Below, in pieces: positions 43,526 to 51,720 of a stretch of DNA of 64,000 nucleotides. The notes beneath the pieces were generated by a model. That model had not been told where the DNA came from. It made no database searches and was given only the letters and a program-made list of their open reading frames with translations. Every line of letters begins with the position of its first letter. Position 1 is the stretch's first letter. This stretch comes from Streptomyces flaveolus. GTDB taxonomy: Bacteria > Actinomycetota > Actinomycetes > Streptomycetales > Streptomycetaceae. The translations under genes and the position numbers were made by a program. The stretch lies in the NCBI RefSeq assembly GCF_014648815.1, contig NZ_BMRV01000023.1, positions 1 to 64,000 of the forward strand, read 5' to 3'.

Positions 43526-44119
43526 ATGGCCATCGAGGAGATGAAGGTCCAAGACGCCTTCAGGATCATCCCGTCATCCCTGCCGGACAACCGCGGATAC
43601 TTCTTCGAAGCGTGGCGGTCGAGCGAGCTGACCGCGGCCAGCGGGCAGACCTTCACCGTCAAGCAGGTCAACTACTCGGTGTCCCGGCGCAACACGCTGC
43701 GCGGCATCCACGGCACGACGCTGCCGCCGGGCCAGGCCAAGCTGGTGACCTGCGTGCGCGGCGCCGCACTGGACGTCGTCGTCGACCTCAGGGTCGGCTC
43801 GCCCACCTTCGGCATGTTCGACACCACCCTCCAGGAAGCCGGCTCCGGCATCGGCGTCTACCTGGCGGACGGCCTGGGGCACGCCTTCCTGGCGCTGACC
43901 GACGACACCTGCATGAACTACCTGTGCTCCGAGGAGTACGTGCCCGGCACGATGGTGGACATCCAGGCCCTCGACCCCGACATCGGCATCGACTGGAACA
44001 CGCGGGAGCCGTTCATCAGGTCCCAGAAGGACACCGACGCCCCCACGCTCGCCGAAGCGGTACGCCAGGGCCTGCTGCCCACCTACGAGCAGGCGAAGGC
44101 CTCCTACCGCACGCCCTGA
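43526..44119 (+). CDS. dTDP-4-keto-6-deoxyhexose 3,5-epimerase (RmlC-type)
   Basis: This 197-aa RmlC-like cupin has FRIIPSSLPDNRGYFFEAWR, QVNYSVSRRNTLRGIHGTTL (catalytic His) and VYLADGLGHAFLALTDDTCM with the C-terminal YLCSEEY. Enzymes of this type epimerise C5 alone or C3 and C5, giving L-sugars. With RmlA, RmlB, 2,3-dehydratase and 3-ketoreductase it implies an L-configured 2,6-dideoxyhexose. RBS is CGAGGAGCCC. A strong hairpin separates it from the convergent acyltransferase gene. Confidence 0.9.
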   Translation: MAIEEMKVQDAFRIIPSSLPDNRGYFFEAWRSSELTAASGQTFTVKQVNYSVSRRNTLRGIHGTTLPPGQAKLVTCVRGAALDVVVDLRVGSPTFGMFDTTLQEAGSGIGVYLADGLGHAFLALTDDTCMNYLCSEEYVPGTMVDIQALDPDIGIDWNTREPFIRSQKDTDAPTLAEAVRQGLLPTYEQAKASYRTP

Positions 44120-44153
44120 CCCGGACCCGGGCCGCCACCCGCCCGGCCCGCCA

Positions 44154-44184
44154 CCGTGCCCCCGGCATGCCGCCGGGGGCACGG
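44154..44184. terminator. Bidirectional 13-bp hairpin
   Basis: CCGTGCCCCCGGC (44154-44166) pairs with 44172-44184 across ATGCC, between convergent genes. A second overlapping stem using GGGGGCACGGCC / GGCCGTGCCCCC is also possible. Confidence 0.8.
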
Positions 44185-44221
44185 CCGTGTGGCCGTGCCC
44201 CCGGGGCGGGACCTGGTGCGC

Positions 44222-45400
44222 TCAGGACTTCGCCGCGGGCCGCGCCCGCCCGAACCGCCGCACCAGCGGGGACTCGACCAGCGCGTACAGCACCCATGAC
44301 GCCACCACCGTGGCCACCACCGTGCCGGCCAGCATCGCCAGGCCCGCCGGTGTCGAGTACATCTGCGTGCCCAGTTCCTTGCGCAGCCAGGACAGCGCGA
44401 TGTAGTGCAGCAGGTAGAAGGCGAAGGAGATCTCGCCCAGCCTGACCATCGCGCGGTTGCGGAACAGGGTGAAGCGGCCCTCGACGTCCGCGCTCGCCGC
44501 GGCCGCGATCAGCAGCACGATCGGCACGATCATCGCGGCGCGCTGCCCGTAGAGGTAGGGCACGTGGAACGTCAGCCAGTAGCCGCCGGCCAGCAGGACG
44601 GCGGACCACACCATGCCGATGTTGCGCCAGCGGCCGTGCCGCACCGCGAGCGCCACGAGGATGCCGAGGGCGAAGTCGGCCATCCGCACCGGGGGCAGCA
44701 CATAGCTGAACCAGTACTGCGACACCGACAGGTCCTGGCCGCTGGGCACCAGCTCGCTCTTCGAGAACAACCCGTAGGCCAGCGCGGGCGTGGCCCACAC
44801 CGCGGCGATGCCCCCGGCGATCCAGTACTTCAGGTGCGCCGGGTCGATGCGCTGGAACAGCCGCAGCAGCAGCGGGAAGCACAGGTAGAAGAACGCCTCC
44901 ACGCCCAGCGACCAGCTGGGGGAGTCCACACTGAAGTTGGTGAAGTACTCGGGCACCCACACGTGCACCATGAACAGGTTGGCGACGGCGACGCCGTCGG
45001 AGGTGGCCGGGGCGGCGAACAGCCCCATCGCCAGCGCCCAGGCCACCACGTACACGGGGTAGATCTTGACGAACCGGCGCCGCCAGAACGAGGTCGTGGT
45101 GTCGTCGCTTCGTGCCGACCAGGTCAGCACGAAGCCGCTCAGGACGAAGAAGAACGACACGCCGAGCCCGCCGGCCTGGTTGAACCAGCGGTACAGGCGG
45201 AATTCCGTGGCGTCGTCGGCCAGCAGCCGCAGCGGCGGTATCGGCAGGAACGCGTGGTGGGCGAAGACGGCCAGTGCGGCGAGGAACCGCAGGCCGGTCA
45301 GGGACGGCAGCCGGGACGGCGCGGGGCGCGGGGGCGCGGCGGCGCTGGTGCCGCGCGCGCCGGCCGGCGCCGGGCCGGTCAGTACCTGGTCAGTGGCCAT
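44222..45400 (-). CDS. Acyltransferase-3 family integral membrane protein (OafA/YrhL-like)
   Basis: This 392-aa protein has about ten transmembrane helices. LPSLTGLRFLAALAVFAHHA carries the conserved R and H of acyltransferase 3, and GVSFFFVLSGFVLTWSARSD and SPSWSLGVEAFFYLCFPLLL are family hallmarks. These proteins O-acylate sugars or macrolide hydroxyls using acyl-CoA. Here the cluster sugar or aglycone is a probable target. The gene is monocistronic on the minus strand, with its own two-unit SARP-type box at 45471-45491. Confidence 0.9.
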   Translation of the reverse strand: MATDQVLTGPAPAGARGTSAAAPPRPAPSRLPSLTGLRFLAALAVFAHHAFLPIPPLRLLADDATEFRLYRWFNQAGGLGVSFFFVLSGFVLTWSARSDDTTTSFWRRRFVKIYPVYVVAWALAMGLFAAPATSDGVAVANLFMVHVWVPEYFTNFSVDSPSWSLGVEAFFYLCFPLLLRLFQRIDPAHLKYWIAGGIAAVWATPALAYGLFSKSELVPSGQDLSVSQYWFSYVLPPVRMADFALGILVALAVRHGRWRNIGMVWSAVLLAGGYWLTFHVPYLYGQRAAMIVPIVLLIAAAASADVEGRFTLFRNRAMVRLGEISFAFYLLHYIALSWLRKELGTQMYSTPAGLAMLAGTVVATVVASWVLYALVESPLVRRFGRARPAAKS

Positions 45401-45456
45401 GGGGGTCCGTTCTCACAGAAAGGGGGGACGGGGGAGGGGACTGGTGCTTGCTCACC

Positions 45457-45491
45457 GTTGTAGGGGCGCCCGCTCGTGAAACGCTCGTGAA
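45457..45491 (-). promoter_or_regulatory. SARP box plus -10 for the acyltransferase-3 gene
   Basis: On the minus strand TTCACGAGCG occurs twice with 11-bp spacing (45482-45491 and 45471-45480). Eight bases later comes TACAAC (45457-45462) as a -10. This is the exact geometry of a SARP-activated promoter. Confidence 0.7.
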
Positions 45492-45582
45492 CGGCCCCAG
45501 GGCCGCGCGCGCCGTCCGCGCACGCGCGACGGCCGCCCCGGGGATCCGGGACGGCCGTGGTCGTACGGGGACGGCGGTGGTG

Positions 45583-46575
45583 TCACAGGGCGGCGCGTGC
45601 CTTCAACGGCTCCCACCAGTCGCGGTTGTCGCGGTACCAGGCGAACGTCTCCGCCAGCCCCTCGGTGAAGTCCTTGCGCGGACGGTAGCCCAGCTCGGTG
45701 GAGATCTTGGTGCAGTCCACCGAGTAGCGCAGGTCGTGCCCGAGCCGGTCGGGCACGTGCTCCACGCTCTCCCAGCCCGCCCCGGCCAGCTCCAGCAGCA
45801 GCGTGGTGAGTTCCTTGTTGCTCAGCTCGGTGCCGCCGCCGATGTTGTACACCTCACCGGCCCGGCCCCCCGTGCGCACCAGCTCCAGACCCTGCACGTG
45901 ATCGTCGATGTGCAGCCAGTCCCGCACGTTCAGACCCTCCCCGTACAGCGGCACCTTGCGCCCGTCGAGCAGGTTGGTGATGAACAGCGGGATGACCTTC
46001 TCCGGGAAGTGGTGATGGCCGTAGTTGTTGGAGCAGCGGGTGACGCGCACGTCCAGACCGAAGGTGCGGTGGTAGGACAGCGCCATCAGGTCCGAGGACG
46101 CCTTCGACGCCGCATACGGCGAGTTCGGCCGCAGCGGATCGGTCTCCGGCCAGGAGCCCTCCGCCAGCGACCCGTACACCTCGTCGGTGGACACGTGCAG
46201 GAACCCGGCCGTGCCGCCGGGGCGGCGCAGCGCCGCGTCCAGCAGGGTCTGGGTGCCCAGCACGTTGGTGGTGACGAACTCGGCCGCACCCGCGATGGAG
46301 CGGTCCACGTGGGACTCGGCGGCGAAGTGCACGATCTGGTCGTGCCCGGCCACCAGCTCGGCGACCAGGTCCCGGTCGCAGATGTCGCCCTTCACGAACC
46401 GGAAGCCGGGGTGGCCGCGGACCGGATCGAGGTTGGCCGGATTGCCGGCGTAGGTGAGCTTGTCCAGCACCGTGATGCTCACGTCGCCCGGCCCGCCGGC
46501 GCCCAGCAGCCGGCGGACGTAGTGCGAACCGATGAATCCCGCGCCGCCGGTGACGAGAATGCGTGTGAGGGTCAT
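45583..46575 (-). CDS. rmlB: dTDP-glucose 4,6-dehydratase
   Basis: This 330-aa extended SDR has ILVTGGAGFIGSHYVRRLLG for NAD, FVKGDICDRDLV, HFAAESHVDRSI, STDEVYG (Thr-Asp-Glu catalytic set) and YAASKASSDLM (Tyr-Lys). It converts dTDP-glucose to dTDP-4-keto-6-deoxyglucose, the common precursor of the deoxysugar. Its ATG overlaps the stop of the preceding RmlA gene (ATGA), so the two are translationally coupled. Confidence 0.96.
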   Translation of the reverse strand: MTLTRILVTGGAGFIGSHYVRRLLGAGGPGDVSITVLDKLTYAGNPANLDPVRGHPGFRFVKGDICDRDLVAELVAGHDQIVHFAAESHVDRSIAGAAEFVTTNVLGTQTLLDAALRRPGGTAGFLHVSTDEVYGSLAEGSWPETDPLRPNSPYAASKASSDLMALSYHRTFGLDVRVTRCSNNYGHHHFPEKVIPLFITNLLDGRKVPLYGEGLNVRDWLHIDDHVQGLELVRTGGRAGEVYNIGGGTELSNKELTTLLLELAGAGWESVEHVPDRLGHDLRYSVDCTKISTELGYRPRKDFTEGLAETFAWYRDNRDWWEPLKARAAL

Positions 46576-47639
46576 GACGAGATCTGTACCTTGCTGTGGT
46601 CGCCGAGGATGAGCCGGTGCGCGGCGGGCGCCCGCGGCGCGGGCGTCACCTCCACGTTGCGTCCGATGATCGACGCCTCCACGCGGCGGGCGCCGCGCAC
46701 GGAGGAATTGTCCAGGACGATGGAGAACTCGATCTCGCTGTCGGTGATGTCGCAGTCGTTGGAGATCGACGTGAACGGGCCGACGTAGGAGGAGCAGATC
46801 ACCGTGCCCGCGCCGATCACCGCCGGGCCGACGATCCGCGAGGCGGTGACCTTGGCGCCCTCCGCGATCCGCACCCGCCCGATGATCTCGCTCGCCTCGT
46901 CGACGTCGCCCTCGATGCGCGGCTCCGCGGACTCCAGCACCGACCGGTTGACCTCGAGCATGTCGGTGACGTTCCCGGTGTCCTTCCAGTATCCGGACAC
47001 GGTCGTGGACCGCACGTCGTGCCCGTGGTCGATCAGCCACTGCAGGGCGTGGGTGATCTCCAGCTCGCCCCGCCAGGACGGCTTGATGGAGCGCACGGCC
47101 TCGTGCACCGCGGGCGTGAACAGGTAGACGCCGACCAGGGCCAGGTCGCTCTTGGGCGTGGCCGGCTTCTCCTCCAGGCCGACCACGTTGCTGTCCGGGC
47201 CGAGCTCGGCCACGCCGAAGGCCCGCGGGTCGGAGACCTTGGTGAGCAGGATCTGCGCGTCGGGGCGCTGCGCGCGGAAGTCGTCGACGATGGAGGAGAT
47301 GCCGCCGACGATGAAGTTGTCCCCGAGATACATCACGAAGTCGTCGTCGCCGAGGAACTCCTGGGCGATCAGCACGGCGTGGGCGAGCCCCAAGGGGGCT
47401 TCCTGCGGGAGGTAGGTGACCGTCAGACCGAACTTGGACCCGTCGCCGACGGCCTGCCTGATCTCGGCGGCGGTGTCCCCGACGACGATCCCGACCTCCG
47501 TGACGCCGGCGTCTGCGATCGCCTCCAGGCCGTAGAAGAGCACGGGCTTGTTGGCCACGGGCACCAGTTGCTTGGCTGATGTGTGGGTGAGGGGGCGCAG
47601 GCGGGTTCCGGCCCCGCCGGAGAGTACGAGAGCCTTCAT
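46572..47639 (-). CDS. rmlA: Glucose-1-phosphate thymidylyltransferase (long, StrD-like form)
   Basis: The protein is 355 aa. MKALVLSGGAGTRLRPLTHT is the nucleotide-binding signature, followed by KQLVPVANKPVLFYGLEAIA, VMYLGDNFIVGG and a left-handed beta-helix tail (residues about 245-355, IIGRVRIAEGAKVTASRIVG). It joins glucose-1-phosphate and dTTP to give dTDP-glucose. This long form is usual in antibiotic clusters of actinobacteria. The promoter element TAGGGT ends 7 nt before the ATG with no ribosome site between, so a leaderless mRNA is likely. Confidence 0.95.
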   Translation of the reverse strand: MKALVLSGGAGTRLRPLTHTSAKQLVPVANKPVLFYGLEAIADAGVTEVGIVVGDTAAEIRQAVGDGSKFGLTVTYLPQEAPLGLAHAVLIAQEFLGDDDFVMYLGDNFIVGGISSIVDDFRAQRPDAQILLTKVSDPRAFGVAELGPDSNVVGLEEKPATPKSDLALVGVYLFTPAVHEAVRSIKPSWRGELEITHALQWLIDHGHDVRSTTVSGYWKDTGNVTDMLEVNRSVLESAEPRIEGDVDEASEIIGRVRIAEGAKVTASRIVGPAVIGAGTVICSSYVGPFTSISNDCDITDSEIEFSIVLDNSSVRGARRVEASIIGRNVEVTPAPRAPAAHRLILGDHSKVQISS

Positions 47640-47646
47640 GGCACCG

Positions 47647-47652
47647 ACCCTA
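47647..47652 (-). promoter_or_regulatory. -10 element TAGGGT of the rmlAB operon (leaderless start)
   Basis: On the minus strand TAGGGT is followed by CGGTGCC and then ATG. This places the likely transcription start at or next to the start codon. Confidence 0.6.
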
Positions 47653-47703
47653 GGAGCGCACGCTAGAGCGGGAGTGGGGGATCGCACGCGCCCTCAGTCG
47701 CCC

Positions 47704-47725
47704 TCCAGCCCCGCTCGAGACGTCC
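47704..47725 (+). promoter_or_regulatory. Two-unit SARP-like box before the SnoaL-like gene
   Basis: TCCAG (47704) and TCGAG (47715) are 11 bp apart, with TTCGAT at 47727-47732 at -10 position. It could also influence the divergent rmlA. It is the weakest of the listed boxes. Confidence 0.4.
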
Positions 47726-47742
47726 ATTCGATGCTTCCGGGC

Positions 47743-48162
47743 ATGGCAGACAACCACCGCGCACTCATCCAGGCGTTCGTCGACATGATCAACAACCATG
47801 ACGTCAGCACCATCGGCGAGCACACCGCGCCGGGGCACATCGACCACAATCCGGTCGTCGCCGACGGCGTGGAGGCCAACGCCGCCTTCTTCCAGCAGAT
47901 CTTCGACGCGTTCCCCGACGTCGAGGTCGTCGCCCACGACGTCCTCGTCGACGGGGACCGGATCGCCGGCCGCTTCGAGTACTCCGGCACCCACCAGGGC
48001 ACCTTCTTCGGCGTGCCGGCGACCGGGCGCCGGCTGGCCTTCCAGTCCATCGACATCTGGCGCGTCGAGGACGGCCTGCTGGCCGAGCACTGGGACCAGC
48101 TCGACATGGGCGGCATGTTCCACCAGCTGGGCGTCGACTTCTACGCGCTGCAGAACGCCTGA
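47743..48162 (+). CDS. SnoaL-like ester-cyclase-type protein
   Basis: This 139-aa protein has ALIQAFVDMINNHDVSTIGE, FFQQIFDAFPDVEVVAHDVL, GTFFGVPATGRRLAFQSIDI and WRVEDGLLAEHWDQLDMGGM. That is a good match to the SnoaL-like / polyketide cyclase family, close to the N-terminal half of the fusion at 32473. A second in-frame ATG at 47731 is possible, but the promoter geometry favours 47743. Substrate unknown; it is either a tailoring cyclase or a generic NTF2-like protein. Confidence 0.83.
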   Translation: MADNHRALIQAFVDMINNHDVSTIGEHTAPGHIDHNPVVADGVEANAAFFQQIFDAFPDVEVVAHDVLVDGDRIAGRFEYSGTHQGTFFGVPATGRRLAFQSIDIWRVEDGLLAEHWDQLDMGGMFHQLGVDFYALQNA

Positions 48163-48176
48163 CCCACCCGACGAGG

Positions 48177-48860
48177 TCAGCTCGCCCCGCCCTGGCCGGC
48201 GCTGCCGATCGGGCCGACCCGGACGGGGGAGCCGGCTCCGTCGCTGACGGGCAGGGTGGCGGCGCCCGGCCAGTCGAGGGTGACCGACTTCGTCTCCTCG
48301 GGCGGGGTCACCACGAGCGCGGTGATGCGCACGCCGGAGCCGCCCGAGTCGTTGACCGGGTAGCTGACGGTGAAGGACACCGACTTGCCGTCCTCGAGCG
48401 TCATGGGGCCGGCCTCCTGGCCGGTGCGCTCGGCGGACAGATCCCCCGCGTTGGTCTTCAGATCGACGCCCGCGTATCCGGTCAGGGCGCAGTCCCGGCC
48501 GCCGCCGTTGGTGAACGTGATGGCGACCGAGCCCTCGGTGTCGCCGTCGATGGTGCTGTCCGACGCGGTGATGTCCAGTTCGTCGGTCCGGCACGCGCCG
48601 GCCTCGGCGGACATGTCCTGCCCGCCGGAGCCGCCGCCCGTGCCCTGCCCGCCGGCAGTGTTCCCTGCGCTGTCCTTCCCGCCGTCCTGCTGCGCACCGC
48701 CCGTGCCGGCACCGCCCATGCCCGAGGCGCCGTCCGAGGAAGCCGGCGAGGACGCGGACGGGCCGTCGCTCTGTGCCGTGCCGTCGTCGCCGTTGCAGGC
48801 CGTGAGCGACAGACCCGCGGCAACGGCCAGGGCGGCGAAGGTGAGCTTGCGAACGCGCAT
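48177..48860 (-). CDS. DUF4232-type secreted lipoprotein
   Basis: The protein is 227 aa. MRVRKLTFAALAVAAGLSLT ends in lipobox LTAC (Cys at about residue 22). A Gly/Ser/Ala-rich linker (about 25-85) precedes a DUF4232 domain (about 87-227) beginning ACRTDELDITASDSTIDGDT. It contains GRDCALTGYAGVDLK, with two Cys able to pair. The family is common in Streptomyces, attached to the outer face of the membrane, function unknown. GAGGAAGAAGACG precedes the ATG. Probably not part of product synthesis. Confidence 0.88.
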   Translation of the reverse strand: MRVRKLTFAALAVAAGLSLTACNGDDGTAQSDGPSASSPASSDGASGMGGAGTGGAQQDGGKDSAGNTAGGQGTGGGSGGQDMSAEAGACRTDELDITASDSTIDGDTEGSVAITFTNGGGRDCALTGYAGVDLKTNAGDLSAERTGQEAGPMTLEDGKSVSFTVSYPVNDSGGSGVRITALVVTPPEETKSVTLDWPGAATLPVSDGAGSPVRVGPIGSAGQGGAS

Positions 48861-49154
48861 CGTCTTCTTCCTCAGTCTCGGTGACAGGTGCCGGCCGCCC
48901 GGCCCCCGAGGGGGACGAGCGAGCGTCTGTGACCACCAGGACCGCTGCCAACCGGCGAGGCGTTCCGCCCGACGGCCCGCCAGGACATGCCTGTTACATA
49001 CAACGAGACCCCGCGCGCGAAAACGGTGTGCCCCGGCACGCCGGGACACACCGCCTGCGGGCCCCGCCGCCCCGCAGTGCGCCACCGGCCGCGCCCGCTT
49101 GCGCCACTCCGCCCACTGGGACGAACCCGTGACCCGGCAGACCTTGACGGGCAC

Positions 49155-50123
49155 TCAGCCGGCCGCCGCCCGCTCCACCTCCTCCACCAGCGCCGCGTGC
49201 TCCAGGATGTCGCGGGCGTGCGGAGCGAAGTCCTCCCCGTCCAGCACGGTCCGGGCGAACACACCGGCGATGTTGGTGAAGTGACGGTCCGGCCGCAGGG
49301 CGATCTCGCGCACCTTCCCGTCGCGTTCCACCGTCAGCACGGGCGTGTGCTCGTCGGGGGTGGAGAAGGCACGCTCCAGACGCAGCCGGCCCCGGCTGCC
49401 CCACAGGCTGTACCCGCTGCGGTAGGCGTGCTCCACCCCGTAGGACAGCTGCGCGGCCACCCCGGACGCGGACACCAGCAGCGCACTGCCCGCGGGCCGC
49501 GGCCCCAGCGCGCTCGCCGCCCGCTCCTGGGCGCCGGCCACCCGCAGCGGGCCCAGGAAGTGCCGGGCCGCACGGATCGGGTAGGCCGCGACCTCCGGCA
49601 GGGTACTGGCCCGCTCGCCGCCGTCCGGCCCGGGCCGCAGCGGGATGCCGAACTGGGAGGAGAACAGCTGCACCTCGCCGATCAGCCCGTCCGCCACCAG
49701 CTCCCGCACCCGGGCGTGCTGCGAGTGGTGCAGGAACATGAAGCTCTCCATCAGCAGCAGCCCCCGCTCCCGGGCGAGGGCCACCGCCTTGTCCGCCTCG
49801 GCCGCACTCGGCGCGAACGGCTTCTCGCACAGAACGTGCTTGCCGGCCTCGAGCGCGCGCAGCGTCCACTCCACATGCAGCTCGGGCGGCAGCGGCACGT
49901 ACACCGCGTCGACGTCGTCGCGTTCCAGCAGCCGCTCGTAGGAGCCGACCGGGACGCCGCCGAAGCGGTCGGTGAACTCCCGGGCCCGCTCGAGGCTCCG
50001 GCTGGCCACCGCCGTCACCGTCACCAGCGGCTGGTGCTCCAGTGAGGGCAGCATCCGGCGCCGGGCGATGTCCGCACAGCCCAGCACCCCCAGCCGCAGC
50101 GACCGCACCGTACCGGCGCTCAC
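49155..50123 (-). CDS. NDP-hexose 3-ketoreductase (Gfo/Idh/MocA family)
   Basis: This 322-aa protein has RLGVLGCADIARRRMLPSLE (NADPH fold), GKHVLCEKPFAPSAAEADKA (EKP motif with catalytic Lys) and FMFLHHSQHARVRELV with conserved His. It resembles OleW/TylC1-type enzymes, which reduce the 3-keto group after 2,3-dehydration. Start GTG overlaps the stop of the 2,3-dehydratase gene (GTGA). The pair removes the 2-OH and resets C3, giving a 2,6-dideoxyhexose. Confidence 0.92.
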   Translation of the reverse strand: MSAGTVRSLRLGVLGCADIARRRMLPSLEHQPLVTVTAVASRSLERAREFTDRFGGVPVGSYERLLERDDVDAVYVPLPPELHVEWTLRALEAGKHVLCEKPFAPSAAEADKAVALARERGLLLMESFMFLHHSQHARVRELVADGLIGEVQLFSSQFGIPLRPGPDGGERASTLPEVAAYPIRAARHFLGPLRVAGAQERAASALGPRPAGSALLVSASGVAAQLSYGVEHAYRSGYSLWGSRGRLRLERAFSTPDEHTPVLTVERDGKVREIALRPDRHFTNIAGVFARTVLDGEDFAPHARDILEHAALVEEVERAAAG

Positions 50124-51526
50124 CGGCCGTACCCCCCGTCCGACGCCCACACCCCGCGCAGCACCGCCAGCAGCGTGCGCGCCTCGATGTTCAGATAGTT
50201 GCTGTGCCGCATCAGCTCGGCGAGCTGACCGGCCGTCAGCCACACGAACTCGTCGGGGACATCGAGGGGGAAGTCGTCCCCGACCTCCATGAGCACGTAC
50301 CGGTTGCCGGCATGGTGGAACCGGCCGCCCTCCTCGGACTGCACCACGTCGTACAGCAGCTCGTGCGGAGCCGCGCGCATCACCAGGTCCAAGAAGCGCG
50401 GCTGGAGATGGACCGGCAGGGTGAGCGCCCGCCCGGGCTGGCACTGCACCGTCGGCCCGAACTCGGCCACGTCCAGCACCCCCGCCTCCGACCGTGCCCG
50501 CGCCAGAAGGTGCGGGACACCGCCCACACGGCGGATCAGGAACGCCACCAGCCCCTGCTCCTTGGGCGCCAGCAGAGGCTGCGTCCAGCTGGTCACCTCA
50601 CGGTTGGCGGCCGACACGGAGGCGGCGATCACCGCGAAATGGTGTCCGCTCTCGTGCTCGATCTCGTAGTCGCTGCGGCGCCAGCGCTCCACCTGCGCCA
50701 GCGGCACCGAACGCTGCACCAGCTCACGGCGCGCCCTGATCTCGGTGAGCCGGCTCAGCACCTCCTCCATGGAGTACAGCGACGGCCCGCCGCGCCCGGC
50801 CGGGGCCGGGATCAGCGACAGAACGGTACGCGCGTCCATGTTGACGACGTTCGGCTCGTACAGCAGCCGGTGGATCTGCCCGAGCGTCAGCCACACGAAG
50901 TCCTCGTGCAGCTCCACCTCGCCGAGCGCCTCGACCACCATGTTCCGGTTCCGCTTGCACAGGAACCACGAGCCCTGCTCGGACTGCAGGGAGTCGTACA
51001 GCACCCGGGAGCGATGCCGCGGCGGCCGGAAGTAGTCGATGTAGCGCACCGCGGAGCCCTTGTGGACGCCGGTGTAGTTGCTGCGCGTGGCCTGCACGGT
51101 GGGCGACAGCTGGACGGTGTCCAGGTTGCCGGGCTCCATCTTGGCCTGCATCAGGCAGTGCAGCACGCCGTCGAACTCCTTGACGACGATGCCGAGGATG
51201 CCCACCTCGGGCTGGTTGATGATGGGCTGCGTCCAGGACAGCTCGTGGCCGTCCCACGCGCTGCGCACGCTCAGGCCCTCGACGGCGAAGAACCGGCCGC
51301 TGTCGTGCACCAGGTTGCCGCCCGGCTCCTCGAAGCGCCAGCCGACGAGCTCGGAGAACGGGATGCGGCGCACGTCGTAGCGGTTGGTGCGGCGCTGCTC
51401 GGCGAACCACGCGCCAAAGGCCGCGTTGGGCGTCACCGTGCTGTCGCCGGCCCGGGCCGACAGCACGAACCGCTGCACCGTACTGGGAGCGGCACCCACC
51501 GGCGCTGCTGCCTGGGTGATGGTCAT
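50120..51526 (-). CDS. NDP-hexose 2,3-dehydratase
   Basis: This 468-aa protein has the family's internal duplication. Each half has an SWTQPI/L motif (ELSWTQPIINQPEVGILGIV and EVTSWTQPLLAPKEQGLVAF), followed by PTVQATRSN or PTVQCQPGR and a VWLT(L/A)GQ motif. It eliminates the C2 hydroxyl from dTDP-4-keto-6-deoxyglucose, as do TylX3, OleV and JadO. ATG 51526 follows AAGGAGTCC. It is divergent from the glycosyltransferase; the 194-bp gap holds a SARP-type array and a candidate TetR site. Confidence 0.93.
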   Translation of the reverse strand: MTITQAAAPVGAAPSTVQRFVLSARAGDSTVTPNAAFGAWFAEQRRTNRYDVRRIPFSELVGWRFEEPGGNLVHDSGRFFAVEGLSVRSAWDGHELSWTQPIINQPEVGILGIVVKEFDGVLHCLMQAKMEPGNLDTVQLSPTVQATRSNYTGVHKGSAVRYIDYFRPPRHRSRVLYDSLQSEQGSWFLCKRNRNMVVEALGEVELHEDFVWLTLGQIHRLLYEPNVVNMDARTVLSLIPAPAGRGGPSLYSMEEVLSRLTEIRARRELVQRSVPLAQVERWRRSDYEIEHESGHHFAVIAASVSAANREVTSWTQPLLAPKEQGLVAFLIRRVGGVPHLLARARSEAGVLDVAEFGPTVQCQPGRALTLPVHLQPRFLDLVMRAAPHELLYDVVQSEEGGRFHHAGNRYVLMEVGDDFPLDVPDEFVWLTAGQLAELMRHSNYLNIEARTLLAVLRGVWASDGGYGR

Positions 51527-51611
51527 GAGCAGGACTCCTTCGACTCGTTCCGCTCGCCCTCGGGCAGGCGGCCGCAGCACGACCATGGGCCGTGCCGATC
51601 GGGGCGGACCG

Positions 51612-51651
51612 GAGACCGCCTCGACGCCCACCGGAGTCCCTCTCGACTCCC
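51612..51651. promoter_or_regulatory. Four 11-bp-spaced repeats between sugar gene and glycosyltransferase
   Basis: GAGACCG (51612), GACGCCC (51623), GAGTCCC (51634) and GACTCCC (51645) keep exact 11-bp spacing, matching the SARP-box layout at 6929-6972. Confidence 0.6.
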
Positions 51652-51675
51652 GTCGCTTACCGCCGACAGCTTTCC

Positions 51676-51713
51676 TGTCACTGCTAGACACGGGGTGGCG
51701 GCGACCCTACGCT
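51676..51713 (+). promoter_or_regulatory. Leaderless promoter and candidate operator of the glycosyltransferase gene
   Basis: TAGACA (51685-51690), 17-bp spacer, TACGCT (51708-51713), then 7 nt to the ATG at 51721. No ribosome site is present, so the mRNA should be leaderless. TGTCACTGCTAGACA (51676-51690) overlaps the -35. It shares TxTCACTGCTAGA with the element before the AKR gene at 33438. Confidence 0.6.
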
Positions 51714-51720
51714 CGACGGC